A stretch of DNA of 64,000 nucleotides from Myrica gale. Lineage: Eukaryota > Streptophyta > Magnoliopsida > Fagales > Myricaceae. The notes beneath the pieces were generated by a model that was not told where the DNA came from, did not search any database, and saw nothing but the letters and a program-made list of their open reading frames with translations. Positions within the stretch are counted from its first letter, which is position 1; each line of letters begins with the position of its first letter. The DNA is taken from NCBI GenBank assembly GCA_963930655.1, contig OZ005607.1, forward strand, positions 9,130,874 to 9,194,873, in the 5' to 3' direction. Below are positions 12,869 to 23,345 of this stretch, piece by piece. The translations under genes were made by a program, and so were the position numbers.

Positions 12869-15287
12869 TCAGCTCCGAAACTGCTCGGCAACTCTGATTA
12901 GGCTATAGGTCTCAGCATCTGGCCGAGCCCCTCCTAGAATCATCCTTCTCAGAAAATTTGGATCATATTTCTTGGCCTTCACATAGGCCTTGAGTAAAGT
13001 ATTATACACAAATGTATACCTGGTGTATCTAGCTTTTGTAAGTTCGTCAAACAACTTCTCAACATTTGCTACGTCCCCCTTCTCTGCAAAAATTTCAACA
13101 ATTGAAAGTGTGGTCTCCAACCAAGGGGTTGAATGCCTGACCTTCTTGCTTGTTGTTAGATCCATCCCCAAATCCAGAGTCTTCAATGCTTCCCCCACTA
13201 GTTCTCCTTTCAAGCAGCCCAAAGCAAGGTGTCTGTAAGTTATGGAGTTTGGTTTGCACCCATTCATTTCCATTTCCTTGAAAAGCCTAGATGCTTTGCC
13301 AATCAACCCATGTTTGCAATAAACAGAAATCAGAGAGTTGAACTGCTCACTTGATTTTAAACCTTTTACTGACTTCATATCTAACCAGAGCTCTTCGGCT
13401 CGACTTAGCTGTCCAATTCTGCCAAATGCTTCAATTGCCAGTATGTAACTTTTAGACCTGACATGTGGGAGTTCTTGCACAATACCCCAAGTACTCTCTA
13501 GCTCCTTTATTTTCCCTAAATACCCATACAGAATAATTAGGACATCCAATGTTGACCAGTTATTCCCTGTAACAGACTTTTCCACAGCTTCAACATAGGT
13601 TTCAGCCGCAGAGTACAGCCTAGCCACTGCATGTGCAGTAGCTATTATGCAGTAAGATACTTCATTTGGCTCGACTTGTGATCGTTTCATATCACTGTAT
13701 ACCTTCATCAGCCCTTCAATATTGTGTTCGTTTGCTTCCATTTTCATTAGAATGTTATAGGTTGAGACATGTGGAGCCACCTTATCAGCCCTCATCTGTC
13801 TGAGGATTTTGGGGATCATTTTCTTACTGCTTGGGGAGGAATGGAGGATAACGAGGCGGTTGAAGACCAAGTGCGAGATGGGATGAGCCAGTTCTCTCAT
13901 TTTCTTCATGTATGCAAGTGAAAGCCTTATTGAACCTTTATCCAAGCACGCAATCACAAGATTGTTATAGAGCAACTCATTTTGGAACTCAGAGGGTACA
14001 TTAGAGAAGAGTCTTTCCCCCTGTAATATCCCATGAAGTTTAGTTGTAAATTCCAGTAAATAAGAGTAGTCTAGTTCCTTGGGTCTGTAGGGCCTTTCCC
14101 TGATTACCCATTCCATCACCTGTTACAAGAAACAAACAGCTCAGTTTAAATCCCTCAGTGGTTTTGCTTTTTGGTGTAATGGATTCAGTTGAGAAGGCAA
14201 AATGCAGCAGGCGCATGTGATTTAACAAAGAATGAGAAAATGCGTAGCTCTACATGTAAAAGAACAATTTGGAAGATGTGCTGGAGACAATAACCAACAA
14301 CCACTTTACACTGCATGCATTTGCTTTCTGAGCAATTGTGGACCGTGGACGGCAATGTGCTCTGTTCATGATTTATATTGCTTTAGCATTTTCATCCATT
14401 CACATGTTCAGTTGACAAGTAAAGATTGGAAAACAGTAGAAATCAAGTTCATCAATCCAATATTTCTCACCATGTAAAAGCTAGGGAAGAAAAAAAGCTT
14501 GCTCCAGTTAAACTATATGGCCCGGATGAGGTGATTCCTGCATTTAAGTAGGAACCACAAAACCAAAAATCATGATGTTACCATCTCATATTTTCCTCCC
14601 TTCTCCGAATTTTCTACGCAACCAAACAATAATTATACATTCTGAAAAGAACCAAGATCTTGATTATGCAATAAAAATGACGGATGTAATCATTTAAACA
14701 AGCACGTAAATTGCTTCTAGAAATTCACACACATCTCAATCCTTAGAAGCATACGAATTAAATAAAAACTTCATCAGCTTCGTTTATCAAACTGAAATAT
14801 ATCTAGCTTTGCACAAGCACAGAGAGAGAGAGAGAGAGAGAGAGACCTCGAGCGCTCGTTTGTTCATCTTGAGCTTCCTGAGACGGTTAATTGCATGGAA
14901 AATGTCTCCTCTGCCAATGGGAAACCCATAACCCATCCATCTCTGAAATGCAGACCCCACAGATTCACCCCTTTGCAGCTTCTCAATCAAATAAGATAAG
15001 CAACCTGGCGTTTCTTCCTTCGAGTCCGAAATTTTGTCGGGAAATTTCCAGCTCTGAAGGGCAGACCCAACAGACTCATCCTTTGCTAGCTTTTGAAAAC
15101 TAGAAGATAAACAGTCGGGCTTCTCTTCTTCTGAGTCAACAGTTTCTTCGGGAAACTCTTCAGGCTTTTTGGTACAAAGAAAATAGAAACTTGAAAGGAT
15201 TTGATTGACAGGTGAGGGGGGAATCGAAGATGTTCGACGTATTGCCTGAGTAACTCTGCGTTGTATTAGAAGGGCGACCGTTAGCAT
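12869..15287 (-). CDS. P-type pentatricopeptide repeat protein, probably mitochondrial
   Basis: Two exons (15287-14847 and 14119-12869, phase 0) give 563 residues. Exon 1 ends ...NKRALE at a CTCGAG|GTCTCT donor and exon 2 starts GTGATGGAATGG after CAG, giving ALEVMEWVIRERPYRPKELD across the junction. Tandem helical repeats of about 35 residues follow (for example HVSTYNILMKMEANEHNIEG and EQFNSLISVYCKHGLIGKA) with no E/DYW editing domain, so it is a P-class RNA-binding protein. The N-terminus is basic and Ser-rich, fitting a mitochondrial presequence. It closely resembles the Arabidopsis At1g07590 product as I recall it. A (GA)n tract at the 5' end of the intron abuts the donor. Two TGGGCT elements (reverse strand, about 15358-15369) lie upstream of the start. 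The RNA target is unknown. Confidence 0.9.
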
Positions 15288-17316
15288 GCTTCATTTACGA
15301 AACAACAATGGAACGAAGGTACCCCTAGTCAGTGCTAAATAACCCGCCCCACATCTGAGCCCAGCCCATGTGTCATACACCCATCAATCCAAATTGATCC
15401 AATTCGAGGATTTCTTTTTCAGAGTAGAGAGATAGTTGGCTCCCCCTTAAAAGCCCGAATATATTATGGATGCTTGTAATGACGATAGCTCACAATCCGC
15501 ACCGTAGTGATTCCGTAGGGTAGATCAAGTGGTAGTGGGGCCCTTGAGAGTGTAGGGTTAGCGCACATTTAAGATTCAAATCACTACTTGCAAAAAAAAA
15601 AAACTTGCTACTTAAATGGGAGCTAGTCAGTGAGTTGGTCAGTCCCTCCGAAATTTACCGTGATGTTAAATTCAACTTGTGCTGATATTAAGTTAGATTT
15701 GTCAATGTCCGGTGCAAGTGAATGAGTGTCGAATTTCTTTCGTTACTCAAAAAAAAATATATAATTAAAAAAAGAATAATGATCATAAGAAAGGATAATA
15801 GATATTCTTTAAAACCTTTGATGAAATAAAGGAGAAAAGTTCACCTTACATGGTTAAACTTGAAACGACACAAAGTAACTCCTACACTCTTATGTCGTTA
15901 TGATGGATATGTGCAGGCCGCAAAGATTTATTGTTGTTCAACGAGGGTTAAGCGAAGAGTTTTCCTTGACAAGTTTAGGTGTCTCCTTTACAATTAAAGT
16001 TTGGGGTAATTTTCTCCTTTTACTTTTTCTGTTTTCAGGTTGTTCAACGAGGGTTAGGAAGGAGACATTCTTCTCAATATATTATCTTAGAAATTGTGAA
16101 AAGTTATGGAATATGTTTAGAAGAAAAGTTTTGCGTGAGTGGAAGGAATTGTTTGAGTTTCGTGAAAGATTTTTAGATTTTGTGTTGTTTTGTTGCAGAA
16201 ACAACACTAATGATTAAAGATTAAAAAAACACTAATGATTAAATAATCATTCCATAACTTGTTTTTCGTTGAAAAGCTTGAAGATTAAAAAAAACAATAA
16301 TGATTAAAAACACTATGTTTGGTTGAAAATTGCTTGTTTTGAAATCCGTTTTTGAAACGTGAAAGCAAACACACAACTTTTTTCAAAAGGCAGAGGGGGA
16401 GGTGGGCACGGTAAATGTAGTGTCATCTTTCTGTAAACTTGTGTTTGGGGTTGGGAGGGAGATCGAAGTTTACGTGTGAGGTTTGTAGTCTGAAAATGTC
16501 AAAAAAGACGAACATTCTAATATTGACTACGGAAACTGGAGGCCCACAGGCCACAAGGCCACAAGTATTTTAAAACTTTTATCTTTAATTTTGAGCCTAA
16601 ACTGTATATAAAAAGTTTGACCTTTCAGTGTGATTGTGCAGTGCAGCACACGCCATGCCAGTTATTACTGTAGATGTGCGTTTTCCAAATTGATTTTCTG
16701 ACGGAAAGATCAGTACCAAACTAGAAGATACAAGAAACACTCAAATTAAAGAAACCACCACATTTTTTCAAGATTTGTCTGGCTGCTGCTGAGCCAAGAT
16801 TTGCCGGCAGTAAATAATGACTTGTTGGTATATATGGAACCTACAACTAGACGCAGAATCAAGAAGTTTTGTGTTATGCTGCTGAGAACCCAAAATAGTG
16901 GATGTATAATTCAGGTCCTCCTTCGTGATTAGTCGATCGATGCATGTCTGAGTGGATATAGTTCTAGGCAGGCAATCGTATTCAGGATTTTCTAACAGCA
17001 AGAAGATTAAAGAGTAATCACAGCATGTGAAGCTGATGATTCCAAGCCATATAAATCAACTTCCCCTTCTGAAATTCAGGCATTTATTCATGAGAACCAA
17101 CGCTCATAACAAAGCAGCAGTGGCACTTACAACATCAAACACAGCGAAGTTTCCATGAAACATTCCATATCACTATATCAATATAAAGCAAAGCATGGGT
17201 TTCTTATTTCACAGTAATTTGGACCCAGCAGACATTCCCTTCTCCTAATACATCTTATTGATAAATACAAACAAGCCATCGATGCTTTATTTGAGCCTTG
17301 CTCCAAGCTTGCTTGC
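15288..17316. other. Intergenic region with SINE-like sequence
   Basis: No gene is recognised between the PPR promoter and the first metallothionein. A SINE-like segment is listed at 15500-15770. Short reading frames near 15900-16217 and 16768-17001 have no recognisable family, and the second lacks any splice or promoter context. Confidence 0.45.
15500..15770 (+). mobile_element. tRNA-derived SINE-like sequence
   Basis: An A-box-like TAGATCAAGTGG (15522-15533) is followed about 50 bp later by a B-box-like AGATTCAAATC (15571-15581), the internal RNA polymerase III promoter layout of SINEs. Two A-rich tails follow, at 15590-15604 and after TTCGTTACTCAAAAAA near 15765. The same TCGTTACTC-plus-poly(A) ending appears inverted at 61930. 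No clear target duplication was found. Confidence 0.5.
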
Positions 17317-17952
17317 TCATTTGCAGTTGCATGAGTCGCAGTTGCAGTTTGACCCGCACTTGCAGCCATTCTCTGCTCCAAAGCTCATCTCAGACCCCTC
17401 AGAGTGCCTGCAATGAGATAGTGAGGAAATTTAGCCCAAAACAAAATCCCATTTCGTTTGCATAAAGATATCATTAATACAAACACACACGTACATCTTC
17501 GCGGGTGCAACTCCAGCGATGGTGGTCATAGTGCTGATCTTCTCTGAGAAACCCAGGTCAGGGTAGCTGGAGCTGCAAAAGACATGGCGGAAAAAACTTA
17601 GCCCGAGAAACAAGAACAAAGATAAATGGTTTTCTATTCATCTCCTTAAGTGATTTAGCAACCAAACGCCCTGTGAGAGGAGTTTGATCACCATTAAAAA
17701 AGAGAGGGAAAATGAAAGTGGTAAGATATTAGGACCAATGGTAAAAGAACATTAACGCATCAAAAAGCATCACAGATTCACAGATAAACAACTTCTATAC
17801 ATATATATAATATGTGACAGCATAGTTTGTTTTCGACGGAAACATATTCCAAAAGTATTGGAAAGCTTAGGAGATCAAAGAGTATACCAGTTGCAGCCAC
17901 TGCCGCACTTGCAGCCAGAACCACAGCTACAGTTTCCTCCGCAGGAAGACAT
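17317..17952 (-). CDS. MT2: Type 2 metallothionein-like protein, copy A
   Basis: Three exons (17952-17888, 17572-17495 and 17407-17317) give 77 residues. The N-terminal Cys domain reads [19 protein letters not shown], and the C-terminal domain reads [18 protein letters not shown], separated by a Cys-free spacer containing YPDLGFSEK and GVAPAKM. This is the two-cluster plan of plant type 2 metallothioneins, cytosolic chelators of Cu and Zn. The usual Cys-Cys pair at residues 3-4 is Ser-Cys here, unlike copy B. Splice sites fall at the same codons as in copy B, showing tandem duplication. In Arabidopsis the equivalent position between the PPR gene and OBGM holds MT1A and MT1C, as I recall. Confidence 0.93.
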
Positions 17953-18039
17953 TTTTTCTTTAGATAACTGGAGATTAGGATTGGAAGAAGATTTATAGTT
18001 CAGACACGCTTTGGACGAATTTAGGAGGAGGGACCTCAG

Positions 18040-18082
18040 CTATATTTATAGTGCAGATGATAGGCATCCACCGTACACGTGG
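18040..18082 (-). promoter_or_regulatory. Core promoter of metallothionein copy A
   Basis: Reading toward the gene, ACACGT (18075-18080) within CCACGTGTACGG precedes a TATA box CTATAAATATAG (about 18039-18051). The segment ATTTATAGTGCAGATGA (18044-18060) and ATCCACCGTACACGT (18066-18080) recur at the second metallothionein. CACGTG is the core of G-box and ABRE sites bound by bZIP factors. Confidence 0.65.
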
Positions 18083-18229
18083 ATGAATCTTAAGGCTATT
18101 GCGTCTATGACTTCGTTAAGTGATACGTCAGAACCTTACAGGTGCACGCTGTTCAGATATTTATATTAATTAAACAACTAATAATGCATAACCGATTTTC
18201 TTGGATCTTTCTAAAATAGTTAATTAATT

Positions 18230-18409
18230 TAGGGTGCGTTTGCACCAAAAATATCACAATATTTTTTACCAACTTACAGTAAAATATTACAATATAATCT
18301 CTCTCCTATAAAAAATATAAAAAATTACTTATCTCTTCATTTTTTCACTAAACCCAATACCAACAAAAAACCTAATATCAAAAATTTTTCAACACAAACA
18401 CAACCTTAG
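18230..18409. mobile_element. MITE, TTAGGGTGCGTTTG family copy
   Basis: The left end reads TTAGGGTGCGTTTGC and the right end, reversed, reads CTAAGGTTGTGTTTGTGTTG, so the termini are imperfect inverted repeats. The interior shares CTAAACCCAATACCAACA and the TATAATCTCTCTC block with 61421-61625 and with the remnant at 3121-3252. Confidence 0.6.
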
Positions 18410-19233
18410 CATAGGAACAAATTCTGAGGTGCTCATGAATTTATTTTTTTGGACTTGGGAAAATTGCCTTAATGATAAATAAAAGGAAAATATTGTTACT
18501 GTAGTTGCTCACCTGTGTGTCTCTAAGGGAACAGAGCCCGTAGGGATTTTCGAAGGTGTCTTAAGAGATGAACTGTGTTTTATCTAAAAACTCTAACGGT
18601 AGTAATTAATCAACATCATTTAATGAATAATATGGCTCGCACAAATGTATTCAAATTAGTCTTTGCTCATTAAATATTGTGGGCTAATTAAGACTGATAA
18701 ATTTTTTTAAATAAAACATAATTCATCTCTAAAGACACCTTCGAAAATCTCTAATTCCGAGTGAATTTATACCCTATCTCTGGTGCATATAAAAAAGTCA
18801 AAAGAGTATGAAAAAAAAGGAAGTATTGTCGCAGAAGTTATTTAATTACAAGTAGATTAAGGCAGACCTAAAAGAGGCCTGAAGCATGCCGTTCTGCAGA
18901 TAAACATCAAAAAACTTGATTATAAGAATCGGTCTGATCGGCTTTACCAAAAAGCCTACTAAATTCTAGTTTATAAAATTCAATTCGATCATAAGGGTTC
19001 CTGTCATATCCAAGAAAACCAACAAGACATTTTATGTTTTTCGTGCGATTTTAAAAATACAAATTCAGATTAAGCTTAAAAGAATTTCGAGTAAATTTAA
19101 ATTATCGACAAATATGCAATTGAGTGGATAATCTTGTTTAGAAAAATAAAAATTTAGGAGAATATTCAGTTCCAGCTCCTAAATTATCACTCAAATATTA
19201 TTTACTGGTTTAAACTACGAATTTCATAACACA

Positions 19234-19454
19234 TAGGAGACGTTTGTTTCCCGAAATGTTGGGCATCGGCATATGTTAAAAAATTATAAATTAATAATTT
19301 TTTTCATCAAACAATTTTTTATCATTATAATATTCATTCAAATTTTCTCTCTTCACTTTTTCACCAACTCCCATAAAATATTTTTACTTTTTCACCAACA
19401 CAATACCCCAAAATTTCCAACACCTCAATATTTTCACAAACAAATATCACCTTA
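19234..19454. mobile_element. MITE-like sequence with GTTTGTTT ends
   Basis: The left end TAGGAGACGTTTGTTTCCCG pairs with a right end that in reverse complement reads CCTAAGGTGATATTTGTTTGTG. The interior contains CTCTCTTCACTTTTTCACCA as in the neighbouring MITE family. No reading frame of interest is present. Confidence 0.45.
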
Positions 19455-19640
19455 GGGGCTGTTCGGTATTTGTGTATTCTCAGGATTTTTTGAATCCTGA
19501 GAATACACAAACCGAACATATTTTTTAACCTCACCTAAAAATAATTACAGCACGCATACCAATAAAGTTAACATCACCTAAAAATTCTCAAAACACAAAA
19601 AATTCTCAAAAACTAACCAACCAAACATCCTCCGTCTCAA
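19447..19640. mobile_element. MITE with strong terminal hairpin, copy 1
   Basis: A near-perfect stem is formed by 19461-19487 and 19493-19517 around a TTTTG loop: GTTCGGTATTTGTGTATTC pairs with GAATACACAAACCGAAC apart from a two-base gap. Downstream text CACGCATACCAATAAAGTTA and TTCTCAAAACACAAAAAAT recurs at 52634-52805, defining a second copy. Confidence 0.6.
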
Positions 19641-20154
19641 ACTACCAAAATGCACCAATGTTTGCACTCTAGTAAGATCGTACATTAGAAATATTTAGAA
19701 AATATACTATGTGCCACAACGGTTGGATCTTATGACACGGTGAATATGAAAGAATTTAAAAAATTTGAGAGCTCCGTGCAACAGAATTGGTAGTTTGAGG
19801 GTTTAAAATAATATTTGGCTCATTGTTAAGTGATAAAAAAATGATATATTCTTAAAGATTTAACAGCTTTTTGTTGTTTATTTCCCAGATCTGCTTCCCT
19901 AATGGTAGCGAACAATTACCTCATTGGAGGAGAGACACGAACCATTGCAAGAAAAACAAGCTGAGTAAAAAAAAAAGTTGAAATTGCAATGAAAAATGTT
20001 CATACATTATTAGAATTAAAAACTTGGATTTGCTTTAATTGTTCATTGGCTGCGTCCGTAATCTTACATCCAAAACACTCATTTTATAAGGACCTATTGA
20101 ACCGGTGGAAAATATAGACCTTAGAGTCGTTCCAGTTGTTCTATTCATGGATTC

Positions 20155-20412
20155 AACAGTATACCAAATTCAGGGAATTAACCCCGAGGTTTGCTAGTGT
20201 CTCCGCATCCACAAAAAACGAGAGAGAAGGCTTCGGCTTGGGTTCTAACATGTCCCAAGTTCGAACCCTAACACCCCATTATCGCCCTGAACTTATCCGC
20301 TCCTTAGATTGTGGGGTCGGTCCAGGGAGCCGGAGTTTGTACTTCAAGGTTGGGCTAAAAGGGTCCGACTTTGAGAAATTTCCTCGTCATAAAAAAAACA
20401 AAAAACAAAAAT
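20155..20412 (+). mobile_element. tRNA-derived SINE-like sequence
   Basis: The segment holds a B-box-like AAGTTCGAACCC (20258-20269), the conserved pol III promoter core, and ends TTCCTCGTCATAAAAAAAAC with an A-rich tail. A GAGAAGGCTTCGGCTTGGG block upstream may be the A-box region. No target duplication is evident. Confidence 0.5.
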
Positions 20413-21191
20413 AGCGCGGCCAACGACCAAATTTCACTATATTTCAAATATGGTTATAATAAAGTACTTATATGAATAATTCTAGATCTACAGAAAATTT
20501 GAGATTACTAATTTACCCCAATATGTAGATGTTTGACCACCCTTTATTCTAACGGTCCTTATAAATAGGGAAAAAAAATCTATTAATGAAAATTTAAATA
20601 TGAGTTTAAACTAACAATGAAACATTTAGCACTTCAATTTTTAAAATTAATTGCATCTTGAAATAAAATCTACTCAGCAAGTTTAATGGTTGGATAATTG
20701 ATAACCAAATAAATCAGCAAGTTTAATGGTTGGATAATTGATAAAATTTGATATTTCTTCGATTCAATGTATCAAATATGATACATCTACAAATTCGGTT
20801 ATGTAAGTGTAACTGGGCTCATAGGCCACCGAAGGACCAAAAGAAGGAGGAGACAATTATCTTTACAGCCAAAACTAATACTAATAATCAAAGGTACAGA
20901 GTTGTAAAGGAGTTGGTAAAGTTCAGTTTCACACACAGATCAACATTATCTTCATAAAATTGAAGCATATATTGAACCCCAAGATCCAACAAAGTAGAAG
21001 TCGCAAATTAAATTTTAGGCACACCTATGTGGCCATAACAGTCCACAATTGGAAGGAGACGGATTTACAAATCGGCTGTCTTTTATACAATATAATATAG
21101 ACCAGCCATAGTTTCCATACACATCTTCCTTCCTTATTTATATTATCCAACAGCCACAGATGCTTTGTTGGGGGCATTTGCTCTGGTTCTC

Positions 21192-21830
21192 TCACTTGCA
21201 GTTGCAGGAGTCGCAGGTGCAGTTTGATCCGCACTTGCAGCCGTTCTCTGCTGCTCCAAAGCTCATCTCAGACCCCTCGCTGTAGCTGCAGATGTGGTTG
21301 GGTAAACAAGGGAGTTATATAGCTTGCTTTATAGCATTATATAAAGATGCATACAATTACACACGCGCACACAGAGATATATACACATACATCTTCACTG
21401 GTGCAACCCCAGCAATCATGGTCTCAGTGGTGGTATTCTCCGAGTAACCGAGGTCAGGGTACATGCCGCAGCTGCAAAAGCGCGAGGGAAAACAAATCAG
21501 CGAGAAACTCAGCTGAAGAAATAAAAAATAGCAGGGGAATTGAAAAGAAACCCGAACTCTAATGATATGACAAAAGTAAGGACATACGAGAAATTCTTTC
21601 CAGTGTGTGAAAGGCATATGGACAATATGAAGTAAGGATTTTTAAGATGGGAAATGCGCGGACAACATTTTTCTTTTCGAAGGAAACATATTTCGCAAGA
21701 ATCGCCATGCTCTTTTTTTTCGTTTTTAATCAACAAGAATCGTCATGCTTAGTTAGAGGAGATACCCAGAGCAGCCGCTCCCGCACTGGCAGCCAGAGCC
21801 GCAGCCACACTTTCCACCGCAGCAAGACAT
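21192..21830 (-). CDS. MT2: Type 2 metallothionein-like protein, copy B
   Basis: Three exons (21830-21766, 21471-21391 and 21285-21192) give 79 residues. The first exon encodes [14 protein letters not shown], with the canonical Cys-Cys pair of type 2 metallothioneins. The spacer carries [16 protein letters not shown] and GVAPVK, and the C-terminal domain reads [18 protein letters not shown]. Exon sizes differ from copy A by one codon in exon 2 and one in exon 3. It lies about 3.2 kb upstream of copy A on the same strand, so the pair is a tandem duplication. Copy B keeps the more typical cysteine set and is likely the less diverged product. Confidence 0.94.
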
Positions 21831-21914
21831 TTTCTTCAGGGAAGGATGGGAGAGGATTTGACTGCGTATGGATTGAACTCACACACTAGGACGAGTTCTG
21901 AAGCAGAGGCCCGA

Positions 21915-21971
21915 GCTGCTATTTATAGTGCAGATGAGGGCAGGAGGGGTATGTATCCACCGTACACGTAG
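21915..21971 (-). promoter_or_regulatory. Core promoter of metallothionein copy B
   Basis: Toward the gene, ACGTGTACGGTGGAT (21955-21969 reversed) is followed by a TATA box CTATAAATAGC. ATTTATAGTGCAGATGA (21921-21937) is identical to the copy A promoter, and the CCACCGTACACGT block is also shared. The spacing between the two blocks is 17 bp here and 5 bp in copy A. Confidence 0.65.
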
Positions 21972-23345
21972 TTCGCCAATTCTGTCCGGACTTTTTTTTC
22001 TTGATTAATTAGGGAAAGTAGAAAGGAATACACACATACAGAGAGAATGAGCTTTGTATTTCTTTTTAACGATATTACTTACTGTACTTTTGTTCTAACT
22101 CGTATTTTTCACAAAAAAAAATGCAGCACTCGCCACTCAAGGAGGCATGAAGATTGAATCATGTTGCTTTGTGGATAAAGATGCAAGCGTTGATTTGACA
22201 GCACATTAACAGTGTCCTGATCTATCCAAAAGTAACATGTTCTCGTAGATATCCATGTTTTTGTTCTTTTTCTCAAGAACGATCTCGAGAAGATGAACCC
22301 TTGACCCGAAATAGAAATCATGATATTCCAGATGTGGGTCCCCTGCGAAAGGTGGAAGCTATTTTTTTCTTTTCTTTTTTTCTACGCAAAAGGTAGAGGC
22401 TTTTCAATCGATAGGATGACATTTGATCAACCCGTTCCAAGTGTTTTTGGACGATTTTTCACAAACCTCTCCACTCGTAGTTTGGCATCTTCTTCACTAC
22501 TGACGGCTCCAATCCAACTGAGAAAAAAAAAACGTCTCCAATCCAAAATGATCCACATGCCTTCTGTTTTTTATTACTTATCCAAAGAATGGCCCTTTCG
22601 GACTTTTATCATACGCACGCAATTGATAGAGATCATACATTTCATTTGGGCAATTGGCCGTGACCACTGACATGACTCAGTCGTCTAATCATCCATAGCA
22701 GCTAGAGGAGCTAAATCAGGGCTCGGTGGGAGGGATGAGCGGTGGCCTTTTGGCCAAGAGATTCCTCTAATAAAATTCCTTGCAGCAACTCCATCCACAA
22801 AGAGAGTGGTATGCGTAGGCTCCGGCTCGACTGCTGCTCTTCTACTGTCATCGATAGAACCGGAACCGGCACGAGAGTTTAGACGCACAGAAAAAGCTCT
22901 TTCTGCTTTGATTTTAGGTTCTTCCAATTAAAGATGTGATGTGGGCTGTGGGAAGAAAGGCTTTGAGACCCTCAGTCATGCATATCTGCAAAATATGCAG
23001 TAATGGGGATGCGCAATATGCCCAAGTGGGACTGATTATTCTGTTGCGTATGGTGGACCTCAAATGGCCTCTGTCCCCTGATTTTGGACTTAGCTTTTTA
23101 GCTGGGCAACTTTTTTTTTTTTTCTAAAGCTTTTTACCTGTTTTTTTTATCCATTATGTTTAACTGTAACTAATCAATCCGCTTTCTCTACAAACATTTT
23201 TCCATCAGTTTCTGTGCCTTCTGTCCTTTATATTCAAAAGATTTTGTTTCTCGTCCGATTCTTAATAATGTCATCCATTCAAAATAGTTGTTGCTTTGAC
23301 GATGCTGGTTCTGGTTTTGGTGGAATACCCATACAATATCGTGTC
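21972..23345. other. Intergenic region upstream of metallothionein copy B
   Basis: No recognised gene. An 80-codon minus-strand frame (22927-22685) starts MEEPKIKAERAFSVRLNSRA and contains VAARNFIRGISWPKG, but I cannot place it in a family and it has no visible exon partners. Confidence 0.4.

Larger units (their letters stand above)
18083..21191. other. Intergenic region between tandem metallothioneins
   Basis: No gene is recognised. It is filled with MITEs at 18230-18409, 19234-19454 and 19447-19640 and a SINE-like sequence at 20155-20412, all listed separately, plus AT-rich spacer. A short direct duplication of AATCAGCAAGTTTAATGGTTGGATAATTGATAA is partly repeated near 20672-20743. Confidence 0.5.

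Noticed and set aside
20258..20269. Possible tRNA gene from the B-box AAGTTCGAACCC
   Set aside because: No cloverleaf could be drawn around it and an A-rich tail follows, so a SINE is more likely.
22685..22927. 80-codon minus-strand frame starting MEEPKIKAERAF
   Set aside because: Plausible composition but no family recognised and no exon partners, so not listed as a gene.
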